A stretch of 5,237 nucleotides of DNA, from contig PUMX01000539.1 of NCBI GenBank assembly GCA_003552485.1, positions 1-5,237 of the forward strand, written 5' to 3'. The position numbers were made by a program, and so were the translations under genes. Positions 1 to 5,237 of this stretch are shown one piece after another (the stretch's first letter is position 1; each line of letters begins with the position of its first letter). The stretch is from Candidatus Hydrogenedentota bacterium (GTDB lineage Bacteria; Hydrogenedentota; Hydrogenedentia; Hydrogenedentales; SLHB01). Under the pieces are notes generated by a model. That model was not told where the DNA came from. It saw nothing but the letters and a program-made list of their open reading frames with translations, and ran no database searches.

Positions 1-1083
1 CTTCTCATGGTGAACTAGCTTAAGAATGCGGTTGGCGAAACTGGCCCGCGGTGTGACGGCATGGTCGATGCCTAGCTTGCCGACCAGCGGGGCGAAATCG
101 GGTTGATGCACCACGGCGATAGTCCGGTTCGCCCCCAATTCTTTGGCGAGAATCCCGGCCATGATGTTGTGCTCGTCGTCGCCAGTGGTCGCTACGAACG
201 CGTCGGCGCCCGCGACGTGCTCCTGTTCCAGCGCGACGCGTGTGGTCGCGTCGCGGCACACTACTTTGGCCCGTTTTAACTCCGACGCGAGCGTGTTACA
301 GTGCTGCAAGTTGCGGTCAAAGAGTTTAACCGACGAAAAACGGCTCTCGATGACTTGCGTCAGGTGAAGCCCAATGCTGCCGCCGCCCATTACAATGACT
401 TTTTCCGGCTTGGGCTCCTTGCCATGGAACAGCCGGTGGATGTTATCTAACGGCTCTTTTTTGCCGATGAACGTGACCAAGTCGCCGGGCTCGATAGACG
501 AGTCGCCGTGTGGCACGAAGCTATCGCCACGCCGGCTGATCATGCCCACCAGCACATCCGGCGGCAGTACAAGGTCGCGCACCGCCTTCTCCCCCGGCGT
601 GGGCGATTTGGTCATCTGAATCTGACGCATCTGAACCATGCCGCCGGCGAACTCTTCCTCGGCTACGAGACCTGGACGTTCGATGTAGCGCGCTATCTCG
701 AGCGCCGTCAAGGCGTTCGGGCTCAGGATGTAGTCTATATTGAGGATGGCTTCGTAGAGAATGCGCGACTCAATATACGTCGGATCGTCCGCCCGCGCCA
801 CTACTTGCTTTGCGCCGAGTCCCTTCGCCGTGGCGGCGGCTAGCAGGTTGATCTCGTCGTCGCCAGTGGTGGAGATAAACAAGTCCGCCTCAGACACGCC
901 GCTGCTTTTGAGTAGAATCACCGAAACCGCGTTACCGCGCACCGAGCTTACATCGAGTTCGTAGTCGATTTGCTCGAGTATGCTGCGGTCACGCTCGATG
1001 ACCGTAATGTCATGTTTTTCGAGGCTGAGCAGCCGGGCCAAATGGAAGCCGACGCGGCCGCCCCCAACAAGGAAAATGTTCAT
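1..1083 (-). CDS. trkA: Trk potassium uptake system regulatory protein TrkA (C-terminus cut off by window edge)
   Basis: This is the cytoplasmic NAD-binding regulatory subunit that gates a Trk-type K+ channel (TrkH/TrkG in known systems). The minus-strand frame is open from ATG at 1083 to the window edge and gives 361 residues; TrkA proteins are usually about 450, so roughly the last 90-100 residues are missing. Visible domains are a first Rossmann/RCK_N domain (about 1-120) with nucleotide loop GGGRVG (7-12) and acidic E30 ending strand 2, a first RCK_C domain (about 140-220), and a second Rossmann domain (about 228-350) with GGGSIG (233-238) and D256. Both Rossmann domains carry the motif TTGDDE (72-77 and 299-304). 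The second RCK_C domain would lie outside the window. The two-RCK architecture is typical of TrkA rather than of single-RCK KtrA/KtrC. The ATG begins directly at the glycine-loop strand (MNIFLVGGG), which supports this start, although no clear Shine-Dalgarno sequence precedes it. No trkH is present in the window. Confidence 0.95.
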   Translation of the reverse strand, partial: MNIFLVGGGRVGFHLARLLSLEKHDITVIERDRSILEQIDYELDVSSVRGNAVSVILLKSSGVSEADLFISTTGDDEINLLAAATAKGLGAKQVVARADDPTYIESRILYEAILNIDYILSPNALTALEIARYIERPGLVAEEEFAGGMVQMRQIQMTKSPTPGEKAVRDLVLPPDVLVGMISRRGDSFVPHGDSSIEPGDLVTFIGKKEPLDNIHRLFHGKEPKPEKVIVMGGGSIGLHLTQVIESRFSSVKLFDRNLQHCNTLASELKRAKVVCRDATTRVALEQEHVAGADAFVATTGDDEHNIMAGILAKELGANRTIAVVHQPDFAPLVGKLGIDHAVTPRASFANRILKLVHHEK

Positions 1084-1123
1084 ATCAGTATTCGTAGTTT
1101 AGGGGAGCGGGTAAATTAGAGGA

Positions 1124-1153
1124 ATGTTCCCACAAGCCCCTCGAAATTGTCAA
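1124..1153 (-). promoter_or_regulatory. Candidate trkA promoter
   Basis: On the minus strand a perfect -35 box TTGACA (1153-1148) is followed after 18 bases by GAACAT (1129-1124), which matches the -10 consensus at only three of six positions. Transcription from it would give a leader of about 35 bases before the trkA ATG at 1083. The -35 box is convincing as a word, but the -10 is poor and the lineage's sigma-factor preference is unknown. Confidence 0.25.
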
Positions 1154-1345
1154 TCAAAATCGTCGGCGTGCGTTCGGGCATTGACGGAATAAAGGGGTCA
1201 CATCCGAGTTGCCGGCTACAGAACGCTGTTTACAACCGCGCCCTGCGATTGGAACACCCGCCTCCCGTAGTTGGTTGGGTCTGCCACACCCCTCGCGAGA
1301 GACATGCCTCCGCTAGCCATTCATACGACCAGACCCTTGCCCACC

Positions 1346-1374
1346 TTGAAAAACGGCCCGAAAAGGGGCATCAT
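1346..1374 (+). promoter_or_regulatory. Candidate sigma-70-type promoter for the 151-residue membrane protein gene
   Basis: TTGAAA (1346-1351, five of six to the -35 consensus) and CATCAT (1369-1374, four of six to the -10 consensus) are separated by exactly 17 bases. A start about 7 bases downstream would give a short leader of roughly 20 bases. That leader would contain the Shine-Dalgarno-like AAGAGG at 1389-1394, 8 bases before the ATG at 1403. Position and spacing fit well, but the match is by eye only. Confidence 0.4.
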
Positions 1375-1402
1375 CGGAATGAGCTTGTAAGAGGCGACTT
1401 CC

Positions 1403-1858
1403 ATGCCAACCAAATTCACGCGCGATAACGCACGGGACCGGGCGAAAGGTTTTCGGTGGGAACAGCGGCAGACCACGGCGCGGACGCAGCAGCGTTCCTC
1501 GCCTATGATGTTGCTGTTCTTGGGGATCGCTTTTTTCGCTTTTCTGTTGCTGGTGTCCCAGCTCTTGCTCGATGCCACGTCCAACACTGATGAGGCATTG
1601 ACGGCCGAAGGCCGGGTGTTGGAGTATCGGGACGAATCAAATCAGATCGAGATTGAAATCACGGATTGGCCCGGCCCGGAACCCATGGAGGGCGGACGAT
1701 TTGTCGCGCCAGCCGGCGCGTTGACGCGCGATACCTTGCGCGAGGGCGCGATGGTGCAACTCCGCTATCGGTATATCAGAGACGGCGACGCCGTGGATGT
1801 TCTGGAAGTGTCTCACATATCGACGGAATCTGAGCAGGCGAACGGCGATAGCGGGTAG
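1403..1858 (+). CDS. Single-pass inner-membrane protein with small C-terminal beta-rich domain, function unknown
   Basis: I do not recognise the family of this 151-residue protein. Residues 1-34 are strongly basic (many Arg/Lys, few acidic residues). They are followed by one hydrophobic helix at about 35-57 (MMLLFLGIAFFAFLLLV), so by the positive-inside rule the N-terminus is cytoplasmic and residues 58-151 lie outside the cytoplasm. The outer part has alternating hydrophobic stretches (GRVLEY, QIEIEI, AMVQLRYRY, VDVLEV) that suggest a compact beta domain of about 75 residues. It ends in a polar, acidic tail. The general layout, a helix followed by a small beta domain, is faintly reminiscent of DUF3592-type proteins, which I would not assert. 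The ATG start at 1403 is supported by AAGAGG 8 bases upstream. It is divergent from trkA and separated by a 187-base gap from the next gene, so it may be transcribed alone. Confidence 0.8.
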   Translation: MPTKFTRDNARDRAKGFRWEQRQTTARTQQRSSPMMLLFLGIAFFAFLLLVSQLLLDATSNTDEALTAEGRVLEYRDESNQIEIEITDWPGPEPMEGGRFVAPAGALTRDTLREGAMVQLRYRYIRDGDAVDVLEVSHISTESEQANGDSG

Positions 1859-1868
1859 CGTCTTGCCG

Positions 1869-1882
1869 TCGTTTTAAAACGA
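1869..1882. repeat. Perfect 14-base palindrome downstream of the 151-residue protein gene
   Basis: The sequence TCGTTTTAAAACGA is its own reverse complement and begins 11 bases after the stop codon at 1856-1858. It has no loop and no following T-run, so it does not look like an intrinsic terminator. It resembles a dimeric regulator site in form, but no bound protein can be inferred. Confidence 0.5.
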
Positions 1883-1925
1883 GAGATTCCAAAGCGCTCC
1901 GGAGTGTTCTTCTTCTGAGCAGCCC

Positions 1926-1949
1926 ACCCGCTCGGTTAACGCCGGGTTT
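1926..1949 (+). terminator. Weak terminator-like hairpin
   Basis: A 5-base stem, ACCCG (1926-1930) with CGGGT (1943-1947), encloses a 12-base loop and is followed by two more Ts before the sequence turns C-rich. It is the nearest thing to a transcription stop after the 151-residue protein gene. The stem is short and the T-run is only three bases, so it would be inefficient if real. Confidence 0.15.
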
Positions 1950-1977
1950 GCCCCTCCCTCCCAGCCTCCGTTAGAAT
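1948..1977 (+). promoter_or_regulatory. Candidate promoter for the 162-residue protein gene
   Basis: TTGCCC (1948-1953) and TAGAAT (1972-1977, five of six to the -10 consensus) are separated by 18 bases. Initiation near 1984 would leave a leader of about 60 bases before the preferred ATG at 2046. It would make initiation at the upstream TTG at 1986 practically leaderless. The -10 lies inside a perfect dyad (1968-1982). Confidence 0.35.
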
Positions 1978-1982
1978 AACGG
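1968..1982. repeat. Perfect 6-base dyad overlapping a possible -10 box
   Basis: CCGTTA (1968-1973), the three-base spacer GAA (1974-1976) and TAACGG (1977-1982) form an exact inverted repeat. It sits on top of the candidate -10 TAGAAT, which is the position of a repressor operator. Alternatively it is a small hairpin without function. Confidence 0.4.
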
Positions 1983-2045
1983 TGATTGGATGGTGACGGC
2001 GACAGGCGCTGTTACCGCCGCTTAGACCAACCCGAGCAGGATTTC

Positions 2046-2534
2046 ATGCGCGATTCCGCGGATTTCAAGGACATATACCGGCGCACCGACATTGTGCGCC
2101 GTCCCACGTATGGTATCGTCAGCGGATACCATACGCTGCCTTATGTCTGCCTGGGAGACGCCGTTGAGAGCGGATACGAAACGACTGAAGTGCGCGGAAC
2201 CATTCAGGTGTCGCCCCGTTTTCTGATACGGCCGTCTTACCATGATTCCAGTTACGAGGATATTTTTGGCGAGGAGCATGTGGAGCAGGCGCTGGTTGGC
2301 CGGGTCTTCGGGTTTCTCGGATTCCGGGGAAAACCAGTCGAGTGCAAGTCCGACCATATCAGCGTGCGGCATTTGACGGCATCGCCTCAGCGCGTATTGG
2401 CCGAGGTATTGGACGAACTCGAGCGGTACGAGGACATCACCACGGGCGTCATCGTGACCCCGAATAGCCGCTATTTCCCGGTGTCTATCGAACGTTTTAT
2501 AGCGTCCATACTCGACGACGAATTTCGGATGTGA
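2046..2534 (+). CDS. Conserved-looking soluble protein of unknown function (162 residues)
   Basis: I do not recognise a named domain. The protein has no signal peptide or membrane segment and looks like a compact mixed alpha/beta cytoplasmic protein. Visible elements are an N-terminal stretch with a GIVSGYHTLPYVCLG segment (23-37), a beta-like stretch with IQVSPRFLIRPS (53-64), a GRVFGFLGFRG segment (85-95), a helix at about 113-128 (SPQRVLAEVLDELERY), and a C-terminal VTPNSRYFPVSIERFIASIL segment (137-156). The frame is also open upstream to a TTG at 1986, but those 20 extra residues are low-complexity. The ATG at 2046 has an AGGA 4 bases upstream (2038-2041), so I prefer it. Two perfect inverted repeats (2079-2101 and 2107-2135) lie inside codons 12-30. 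The reverse strand carries a 216-codon open frame over most of this gene, which I regard as a shadow. The gene is separated by 141 bases from the next one. Confidence 0.72.
   Translation: MRDSADFKDIYRRTDIVRRPTYGIVSGYHTLPYVCLGDAVESGYETTEVRGTIQVSPRFLIRPSYHDSSYEDIFGEEHVEQALVGRVFGFLGFRGKPVECKSDHISVRHLTASPQRVLAEVLDELERYEDITTGVIVTPNSRYFPVSIERFIASILDDEFRM
2079..2101. repeat. Perfect inverted repeat, 8-base arms, 7-base loop (inside CDS)
   Basis: CGGCGCAC (2079-2086) and GTGCGCCG (2094-2101) are exact reverse complements around the loop CGACATT. It begins 33 bases into the 162-residue protein's coding region and lies 5 bases before a second, longer hairpin. In RNA it would be a GC-rich stem near the translation start. 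Confidence 0.6.
2107..2135. repeat. Perfect inverted repeat, 11-base arms, 7-base loop (inside CDS)
   Basis: CGTATGGTATC (2107-2117) and GATACCATACG (2125-2135) are exact reverse complements around the loop GTCAGCG (2118-2124). This is the longest uninterrupted hairpin I found in the window. It encodes part of the PTYGIVSGYHT segment, so protein constraint could account for some of the sequence. No T-run follows, so it is not a terminator. Confidence 0.65.
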
Positions 2535-2675
2535 GCGTGCGCGGCAGGCGGTTGTCCAATGCGGCCGGGGAACCATTTGTGAACGAACCGTGTCGGGCGT
2601 GGTTGTTGAATGAATAATACTTTGCTGCGCCGGCATATGGTAATCCATACTGAGTGGTAAGGAGCATCTCAATAC

Positions 2676-2948
2676 ATGAAGAGCGCGTATGAACGGGCCT
2701 TGGAAAAACTGGAGCGCGAGAGTGGTCCGACCAAAAAACTAACTGACGAGCAGCGGGAACGCATCGCGGAGATTGACACGCGATACGATGCCGAGGTAGC
2801 GCAAGCTCGCCTGAAATATGAGCAACAGATGACGGGCGCCTCAGGCCCCGAACGTCAGGAGCTCGAAGAGCAGATGCGCCAAACGTTGCAGGAAATCGAA
2901 GCAAAGCGCGCGCAGGAGAAGGACACCGTCTGGCAAGAGGCTGGCTGA
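2676..2948 (+). CDS. Small highly charged coiled-coil protein, function unknown
   Basis: This 90-residue protein is almost entirely predicted helix and is rich in Glu, Lys, Arg and Gln. Helical stretches are at about 3-16, 23-52 and 57-87, broken at SGPTKKL (16-22) and TGASGP (53-58), which suggests a helical hairpin or a short coiled coil. There is no cysteine, signal peptide or membrane segment, so it should be cytoplasmic. The ATG is supported by a consensus AAGGAG at 2659-2664, 11 bases upstream. I have an impression of similar small hypothetical proteins beginning MKSAYERALEKLE in uncultured GC-rich lineages, but no function is attached to them. It is the first gene of a same-strand run, with 49 bases to the next gene, so it is plausibly cotranscribed with the membrane-anchored protein. 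Confidence 0.8.
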   Translation: MKSAYERALEKLERESGPTKKLTDEQRERIAEIDTRYDAEVAQARLKYEQQMTGASGPERQELEEQMRQTLQEIEAKRAQEKDTVWQEAG

Positions 2949-2997
2949 GGGCAAGCCAATTGAATTAAGGGGTTGGTGGCCCATACGGGCGAAACGG

Positions 2998-4428
2998 GTG
3001 GAGCAATGGGAACCAGTGTCGTTTAGACTCAAGGGGTGGCGCGGGATTATTGCGGCCGCCGTGTTCATCATCGTCCTGGCGTATGCCGACGCCCGGTTGA
3101 AGGCCGGCCCGCCTCCTGCGCTTGCGCCCGAAGACGCCGAATGGACCTTATGGGCGTCGGACTTGCCTGGCTTCTGGACCGCTTTTGAAACCAATCGCGC
3201 CTACCGTGAATTGGCCGACGAACTGAACCATCCCCTTCATCAGTTCGAATTAGCCGCGTATCATGCGACCGGAATGCGCCCGACGCCCGTGCGCTGGAGC
3301 GCATGGATGGGGCACGGCTTGCTCGTGGGCTATTACGACGGCGCGGTGGGTCTCAGCGTGCGCCCGGGCTTGCTCATGCGGGCGGCCAGCGCGTTTCACC
3401 GCGTGGTCAGTGCCCCAGTCGGAGATGGGCTCCGTCAGTATCGCGATTTCTATTATGCCTGGCAAGACGGCCAGTTAGTGGTTTCCCGAGATCCCGCGTA
3501 TCTTCGAGCCGTGCTCGAAGAGGGGGACTGGACCGGCCGGCAAGCTGATGCTAGAGAAGAGGAAATCGTCCTGCGCTGGGCGCGCCAGGATGGCGGCGGC
3601 GAATTGCGTCTTGGCGCCCGGGACCCGCTGCCTCTCAGTGGATGGGTGCGTCCCGGCGCCCCCCTTGCCCCGGCCTCACTGCATACCGATACCCTCGACG
3701 CCGTTGACCCGCTTCTGGCGATCCACGCTGGGAACTGGGATTCTCTGGTAGGTTTCTACCGTGCTTTGCCCCGTGTCCATCAGCAATCACGCGTCTACGA
3801 GTTGACGCAGGTGGCGGCGCAGCGATTGTGGACGGCTTGGGATTTCGATCCACTGCCGGAAGATTGGGATGCGGGGCTTAGCCAAGCGAGCGTCGCGATC
3901 ACCGGATTCGAGCATGATGGCCCTGTGCCGGATCCGGAACTGGCCTTTATGTTCCGGCGTCACCGGCGCGAGCGCCGCGCCCATCCGTGGCGGGCCTTGT
4001 TCGAGGACGAATATACGGTTACCTACGAATGGGGACCAGTGACCGGCGATCTGATGCCGGTGCTTGGTGAACGTCTGTCCCTGTGTTTCGCCCGTCATGA
4101 TGATCAATGGTTTGTGACTACCCGCGAACCGGTGATGGCGGAAATGATGCTCAAGGCGGTGGCGGGGGACGCCCGTGACGGAGACCTGTTGATGACCGTG
4201 AATTGGCGGGCAATAGCGGACGCCGTAGAGGATTTCGTGCCCGATTTGGCCGAATATGGGCTTCTGGGCGAAATGGACCGTGGTGATGTCTCGGTTGATG
4301 TCTTGCCGTACATTAACGCCTTAGGCGCCCTTGGTCATGGCCGGGTTTCCGGAACCATCGCCGATGAGCGAATCGAAATCGATGGCGAGTTGACCGCCGC
4401 GCCCCCTGAACCGGAGGACAATGGCTGA
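2998..4428 (+). CDS. Membrane-anchored extracytoplasmic protein, function unknown (476 residues)
   Basis: An N-terminal hydrophobic segment at about residues 15-31 (GIIAAAVFIIVLAYA) follows a short basic stretch (RLKGWR). There is no obvious cleavage site or lipobox, so it is most likely a signal anchor holding a large domain of about 440 residues outside the cytoplasm. After a proline-rich linker (PPPALAPED, 38-46) the domain begins WTLWASDLPGFWTAF. It is rich in Trp, Tyr and acidic residues and contains one cysteine. This organisation vaguely recalls DUF3352-type proteins, but I cannot confirm that, and no catalytic motif is recognisable. The GTG at 2998 is the called start. It has only a weak ribosome site, and an in-frame GTG at 3016, which has GGAG 12 bases upstream, is a possible alternative that keeps the anchor. 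The stop overlaps the next gene's ATG (TGATG, 4426-4430), implying translational coupling to the secreted GH15-like protein. Confidence 0.78.
   Translation: MEQWEPVSFRLKGWRGIIAAAVFIIVLAYADARLKAGPPPALAPEDAEWTLWASDLPGFWTAFETNRAYRELADELNHPLHQFELAAYHATGMRPTPVRWSAWMGHGLLVGYYDGAVGLSVRPGLLMRAASAFHRVVSAPVGDGLRQYRDFYYAWQDGQLVVSRDPAYLRAVLEEGDWTGRQADAREEEIVLRWARQDGGGELRLGARDPLPLSGWVRPGAPLAPASLHTDTLDAVDPLLAIHAGNWDSLVGFYRALPRVHQQSRVYELTQVAAQRLWTAWDFDPLPEDWDAGLSQASVAITGFEHDGPVPDPELAFMFRRHRRERRAHPWRALFEDEYTVTYEWGPVTGDLMPVLGERLSLCFARHDDQWFVTTREPVMAEMMLKAVAGDARDGDLLMTVNWRAIADAVEDFVPDLAEYGLLGEMDRGDVSVDVLPYINALGALGHGRVSGTIADERIEIDGELTAAPPEPEDNG
3501..3521. repeat. Perfect inverted repeat, 9-base arms, 3-base loop (inside CDS)
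   Basis: TCTTCGAGC (3501-3509) and GCTCGAAGA (3513-3521) are exact reverse complements around CGT. It lies in the middle of the 476-residue protein gene, far from any start or end. It may be a chance result of codon choice around the LRAVLEE segment. Confidence 0.45.
4413..4418 (+). promoter_or_regulatory. Ribosome binding site deciding the start of the secreted GH15-like gene
   Basis: GGAGGA lies inside the end of the 476-residue gene. It is 9 bases before the ATG at 4428 but only 2 bases before another ATG at 4421. The good spacing selects 4428, which opens a signal peptide. The ATG at 4421 opens a short arginine-rich shadow frame. Confidence 0.7.
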
Positions 4429-5237
4429 TGAATCGTGGCGTAGGCATATGCGCGCTCACCGTTACGCTTGCGCTCCTGACGGTTCCCGTAGCCGCAGCCG
4501 GCTTGTGGGAGGATGTCATCCGCGATCCGGAACTCTTAGCGGGCGTGACCAACGGACGCGTGGCCGCCCTTGCCGATGCGCACGGAGTTGTGACGGACGT
4601 GCGGTGGCCCGGTCTGGCGGGACAGCCGCAGCTGCCCATCGACTCGCATCGTGGTGACCATGCCGATGCAATTGACGGCATGCAATGGGGTGTGCGCCTG
4701 GGCGAACGCACCTACTGGCAGGCCGAGTATGGGGGTGAGCCCGAGCAGACCGAAGCAACGACTTTGGCGGGCGATTTCGCCGCGCCGGGCCTGGATAACG
4801 TCGCGACGTATTCCATCGTGTTGCCTGAGGATGGGCCAGGCTTCGTAATGAGTCTTGCTGTTCCCGCGCATGCGGATCCGATTACTGTGTTCTGGTATGG
4901 CCACATAACCCCCCGCTGTAATCCCGTGCCCGCCTTCCCCCAGGCCGATTGGCTTATTCCCGGCCGCGGCGGCTTCTTGGCCTTTGTGGATGCCGGCGAC
5001 GGATTGCTGCGTTTCTTCCGGCCTCAGTTACCGGGTACTTCCACGCGCAATCAGGCGCAGATGATCTTTCAGACCGGCGCGCCCGGACGGCGCAACCCTT
5101 GGAACCGGCTGGGCGACGGCGCGTGGACGACGGTCCAAACACAACCCGCGTACGACGATTTTCACGTAGGTCTGCCTGGTAACGGCGAGGCGTCCCGGTG
5201 TGCGTTTCGCGAGGCGGATGACGGGGCATTAAGTGGC
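4428..5237 (+). CDS. Secreted protein with GH15-like (glucoamylase-family) N-terminal region, partial
   Basis: The frame is open from ATG 4428 to the right edge (270 residues, no stop). Residues 1-24 form a typical signal peptide (short basic start, hydrophobic core ICALTVTLALLTVPV, cleavage probably after VAAA), so the product is exported. The mature part starts with the pattern NGRVAALADAHGVVTDVRWP (42-61). It ends in the window with FREADDGALSG (260-270). Both remind me of the N-terminal beta-sandwich of GH15-related glucan-hydrolysing enzymes, where a conserved 'NGR..AL.D..G.V.D..WP' start and a 'DA.DG.LSGN' segment occur. That is pattern memory, not a search. The (alpha/alpha)6 catalytic barrel and its glutamates would lie beyond the window, so activity cannot be judged. 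It overlaps the upstream gene by one base, which suggests coordinated synthesis with the membrane-anchored protein. Alternative: an unrelated secreted beta-sandwich protein. Confidence 0.75.
   Translation, partial: MNRGVGICALTVTLALLTVPVAAAGLWEDVIRDPELLAGVTNGRVAALADAHGVVTDVRWPGLAGQPQLPIDSHRGDHADAIDGMQWGVRLGERTYWQAEYGGEPEQTEATTLAGDFAAPGLDNVATYSIVLPEDGPGFVMSLAVPAHADPITVFWYGHITPRCNPVPAFPQADWLIPGRGGFLAFVDAGDGLLRFFRPQLPGTSTRNQAQMIFQTGAPGRRNPWNRLGDGAWTTVQTQPAYDDFHVGLPGNGEASRCAFREADDGALSG

Larger units (their letters stand above)
1084..1402. other. Divergent intergenic region between trkA and the 151-residue membrane protein gene
   Basis: These 319 bases separate two divergently transcribed genes. 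One reading frame is open across part of it on the plus strand (from a TTG at 1147), but it has no recognisable motif, has an odd composition and overlaps the start of the next gene, so I do not call it. I see no tRNA-like cloverleaf or strong terminator. What can be pointed to is a perfect minus-strand TTGACA at 1153-1148, a plausible plus-strand promoter at 1346-1374, and an 8-base palindrome CTCGCGAG at 1292-1299. It most likely holds the promoters of both flanking genes. The middle (about 1160-1340) is unexplained. Confidence 0.7.

Noticed and set aside
1190..1340. Possible tRNA or structured RNA in the divergent intergenic region
   Set aside because: No T-loop (GGTTCGA-like) sequence, no paired acceptor stem and no anticodon arm could be assembled by eye. 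The short inverted words such as CTCGCGAG are too small.
1147..1428. 93-codon plus-strand frame from a TTG in the intergenic region
   Set aside because: It has a non-ATG start, no Shine-Dalgarno sequence and no recognisable motif, and it overlaps the start of the 151-residue protein gene in another frame.
2606..2641. Possible promoter before the coiled-coil gene (AATAAT at 2613-2618, TATGGT at 2636-2641)
   Set aside because: No acceptable -35 box lies at 16-18 bases upstream of either, so I could not support a promoter although one is likely somewhere in 2535-2660.
2022..2672. 216-codon open frame on the minus strand across the 162-residue gene
   Set aside because: It is longer than the plus-strand gene but has no coherent domain pattern, no good ribosome site and an arginine/histidine-rich composition typical of antisense shadows in GC-rich DNA. 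The plus-strand product looks far more protein-like.
4313..4904. Several overlapping minus-strand frames opposite the secreted protein gene
   Set aside because: They are rich in Arg, Ser, Pro and His, overlap each other in different frames and lack ribosome sites. The plus-strand frame has a clear signal peptide and runs through the whole region.
1..5237. CRISPR array, insertion sequence, transposon ends, defence or toxin-antitoxin system
   Set aside because: I saw no regularly spaced direct repeats, transposase motifs, terminal inverted repeats or recognised defence domains. The small coiled-coil gene has no antitoxin-like DNA-binding motif and no toxin partner.

Overview
The window looks like ordinary chromosome from a GC-rich, probably Gram-negative bacterium. 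It has tightly packed genes, Shine-Dalgarno-type starts, a signal-anchor protein and an exported protein. No mobile element, CRISPR array, rRNA or tRNA is visible. The lineage is not fixed by the sequence. The style of the small coiled-coil gene and the GH15-like secreted protein reminds me of Hydrogenedentota or Planctomycetota-type genomes, but that is recollection and weak.

Layout. (1) Positions 1-1083, minus strand: most of trkA, the tandem-RCK regulatory subunit of a Trk potassium uptake system. Its C-terminal end runs off the left edge. (2) 1084-1402: a 319-base divergent intergenic region with candidate promoters in both directions and no visible RNA gene. (3) 1403-1858, plus: a 151-residue single-pass membrane protein of unknown function. 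(4) 1859-2045: a gap or leader with a 14-base palindrome and a dyad lying over a possible -10 box. (5) 2046-2534, plus: a 162-residue unrecognised soluble protein. Its early coding region holds two adjacent perfect inverted repeats. (6) 2676-2948, 2998-4428 and 4428 to beyond the right edge, all plus: a probable operon. It encodes a 90-residue charged coiled-coil protein, a 476-residue membrane-anchored extracytoplasmic protein, and the N-terminal 270 residues of a secreted protein resembling the non-catalytic front part of GH15 (glucoamylase-type) enzymes. The last two genes overlap by one base (TGATG), so their translation is probably coupled.

How the genes work together. trkA is a housekeeping ion-transport gene facing away from the rest and has no partner here (no trkH). 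The right-hand cluster is best read as an envelope-associated set: an anchored protein coupled to an exported carbohydrate-active-type protein, preceded by a small helical protein. Its biological role cannot be read from the sequence. I found no convincing novel defence or mobile system. The most unusual structural signal is the pair of hairpins at 2079-2135.
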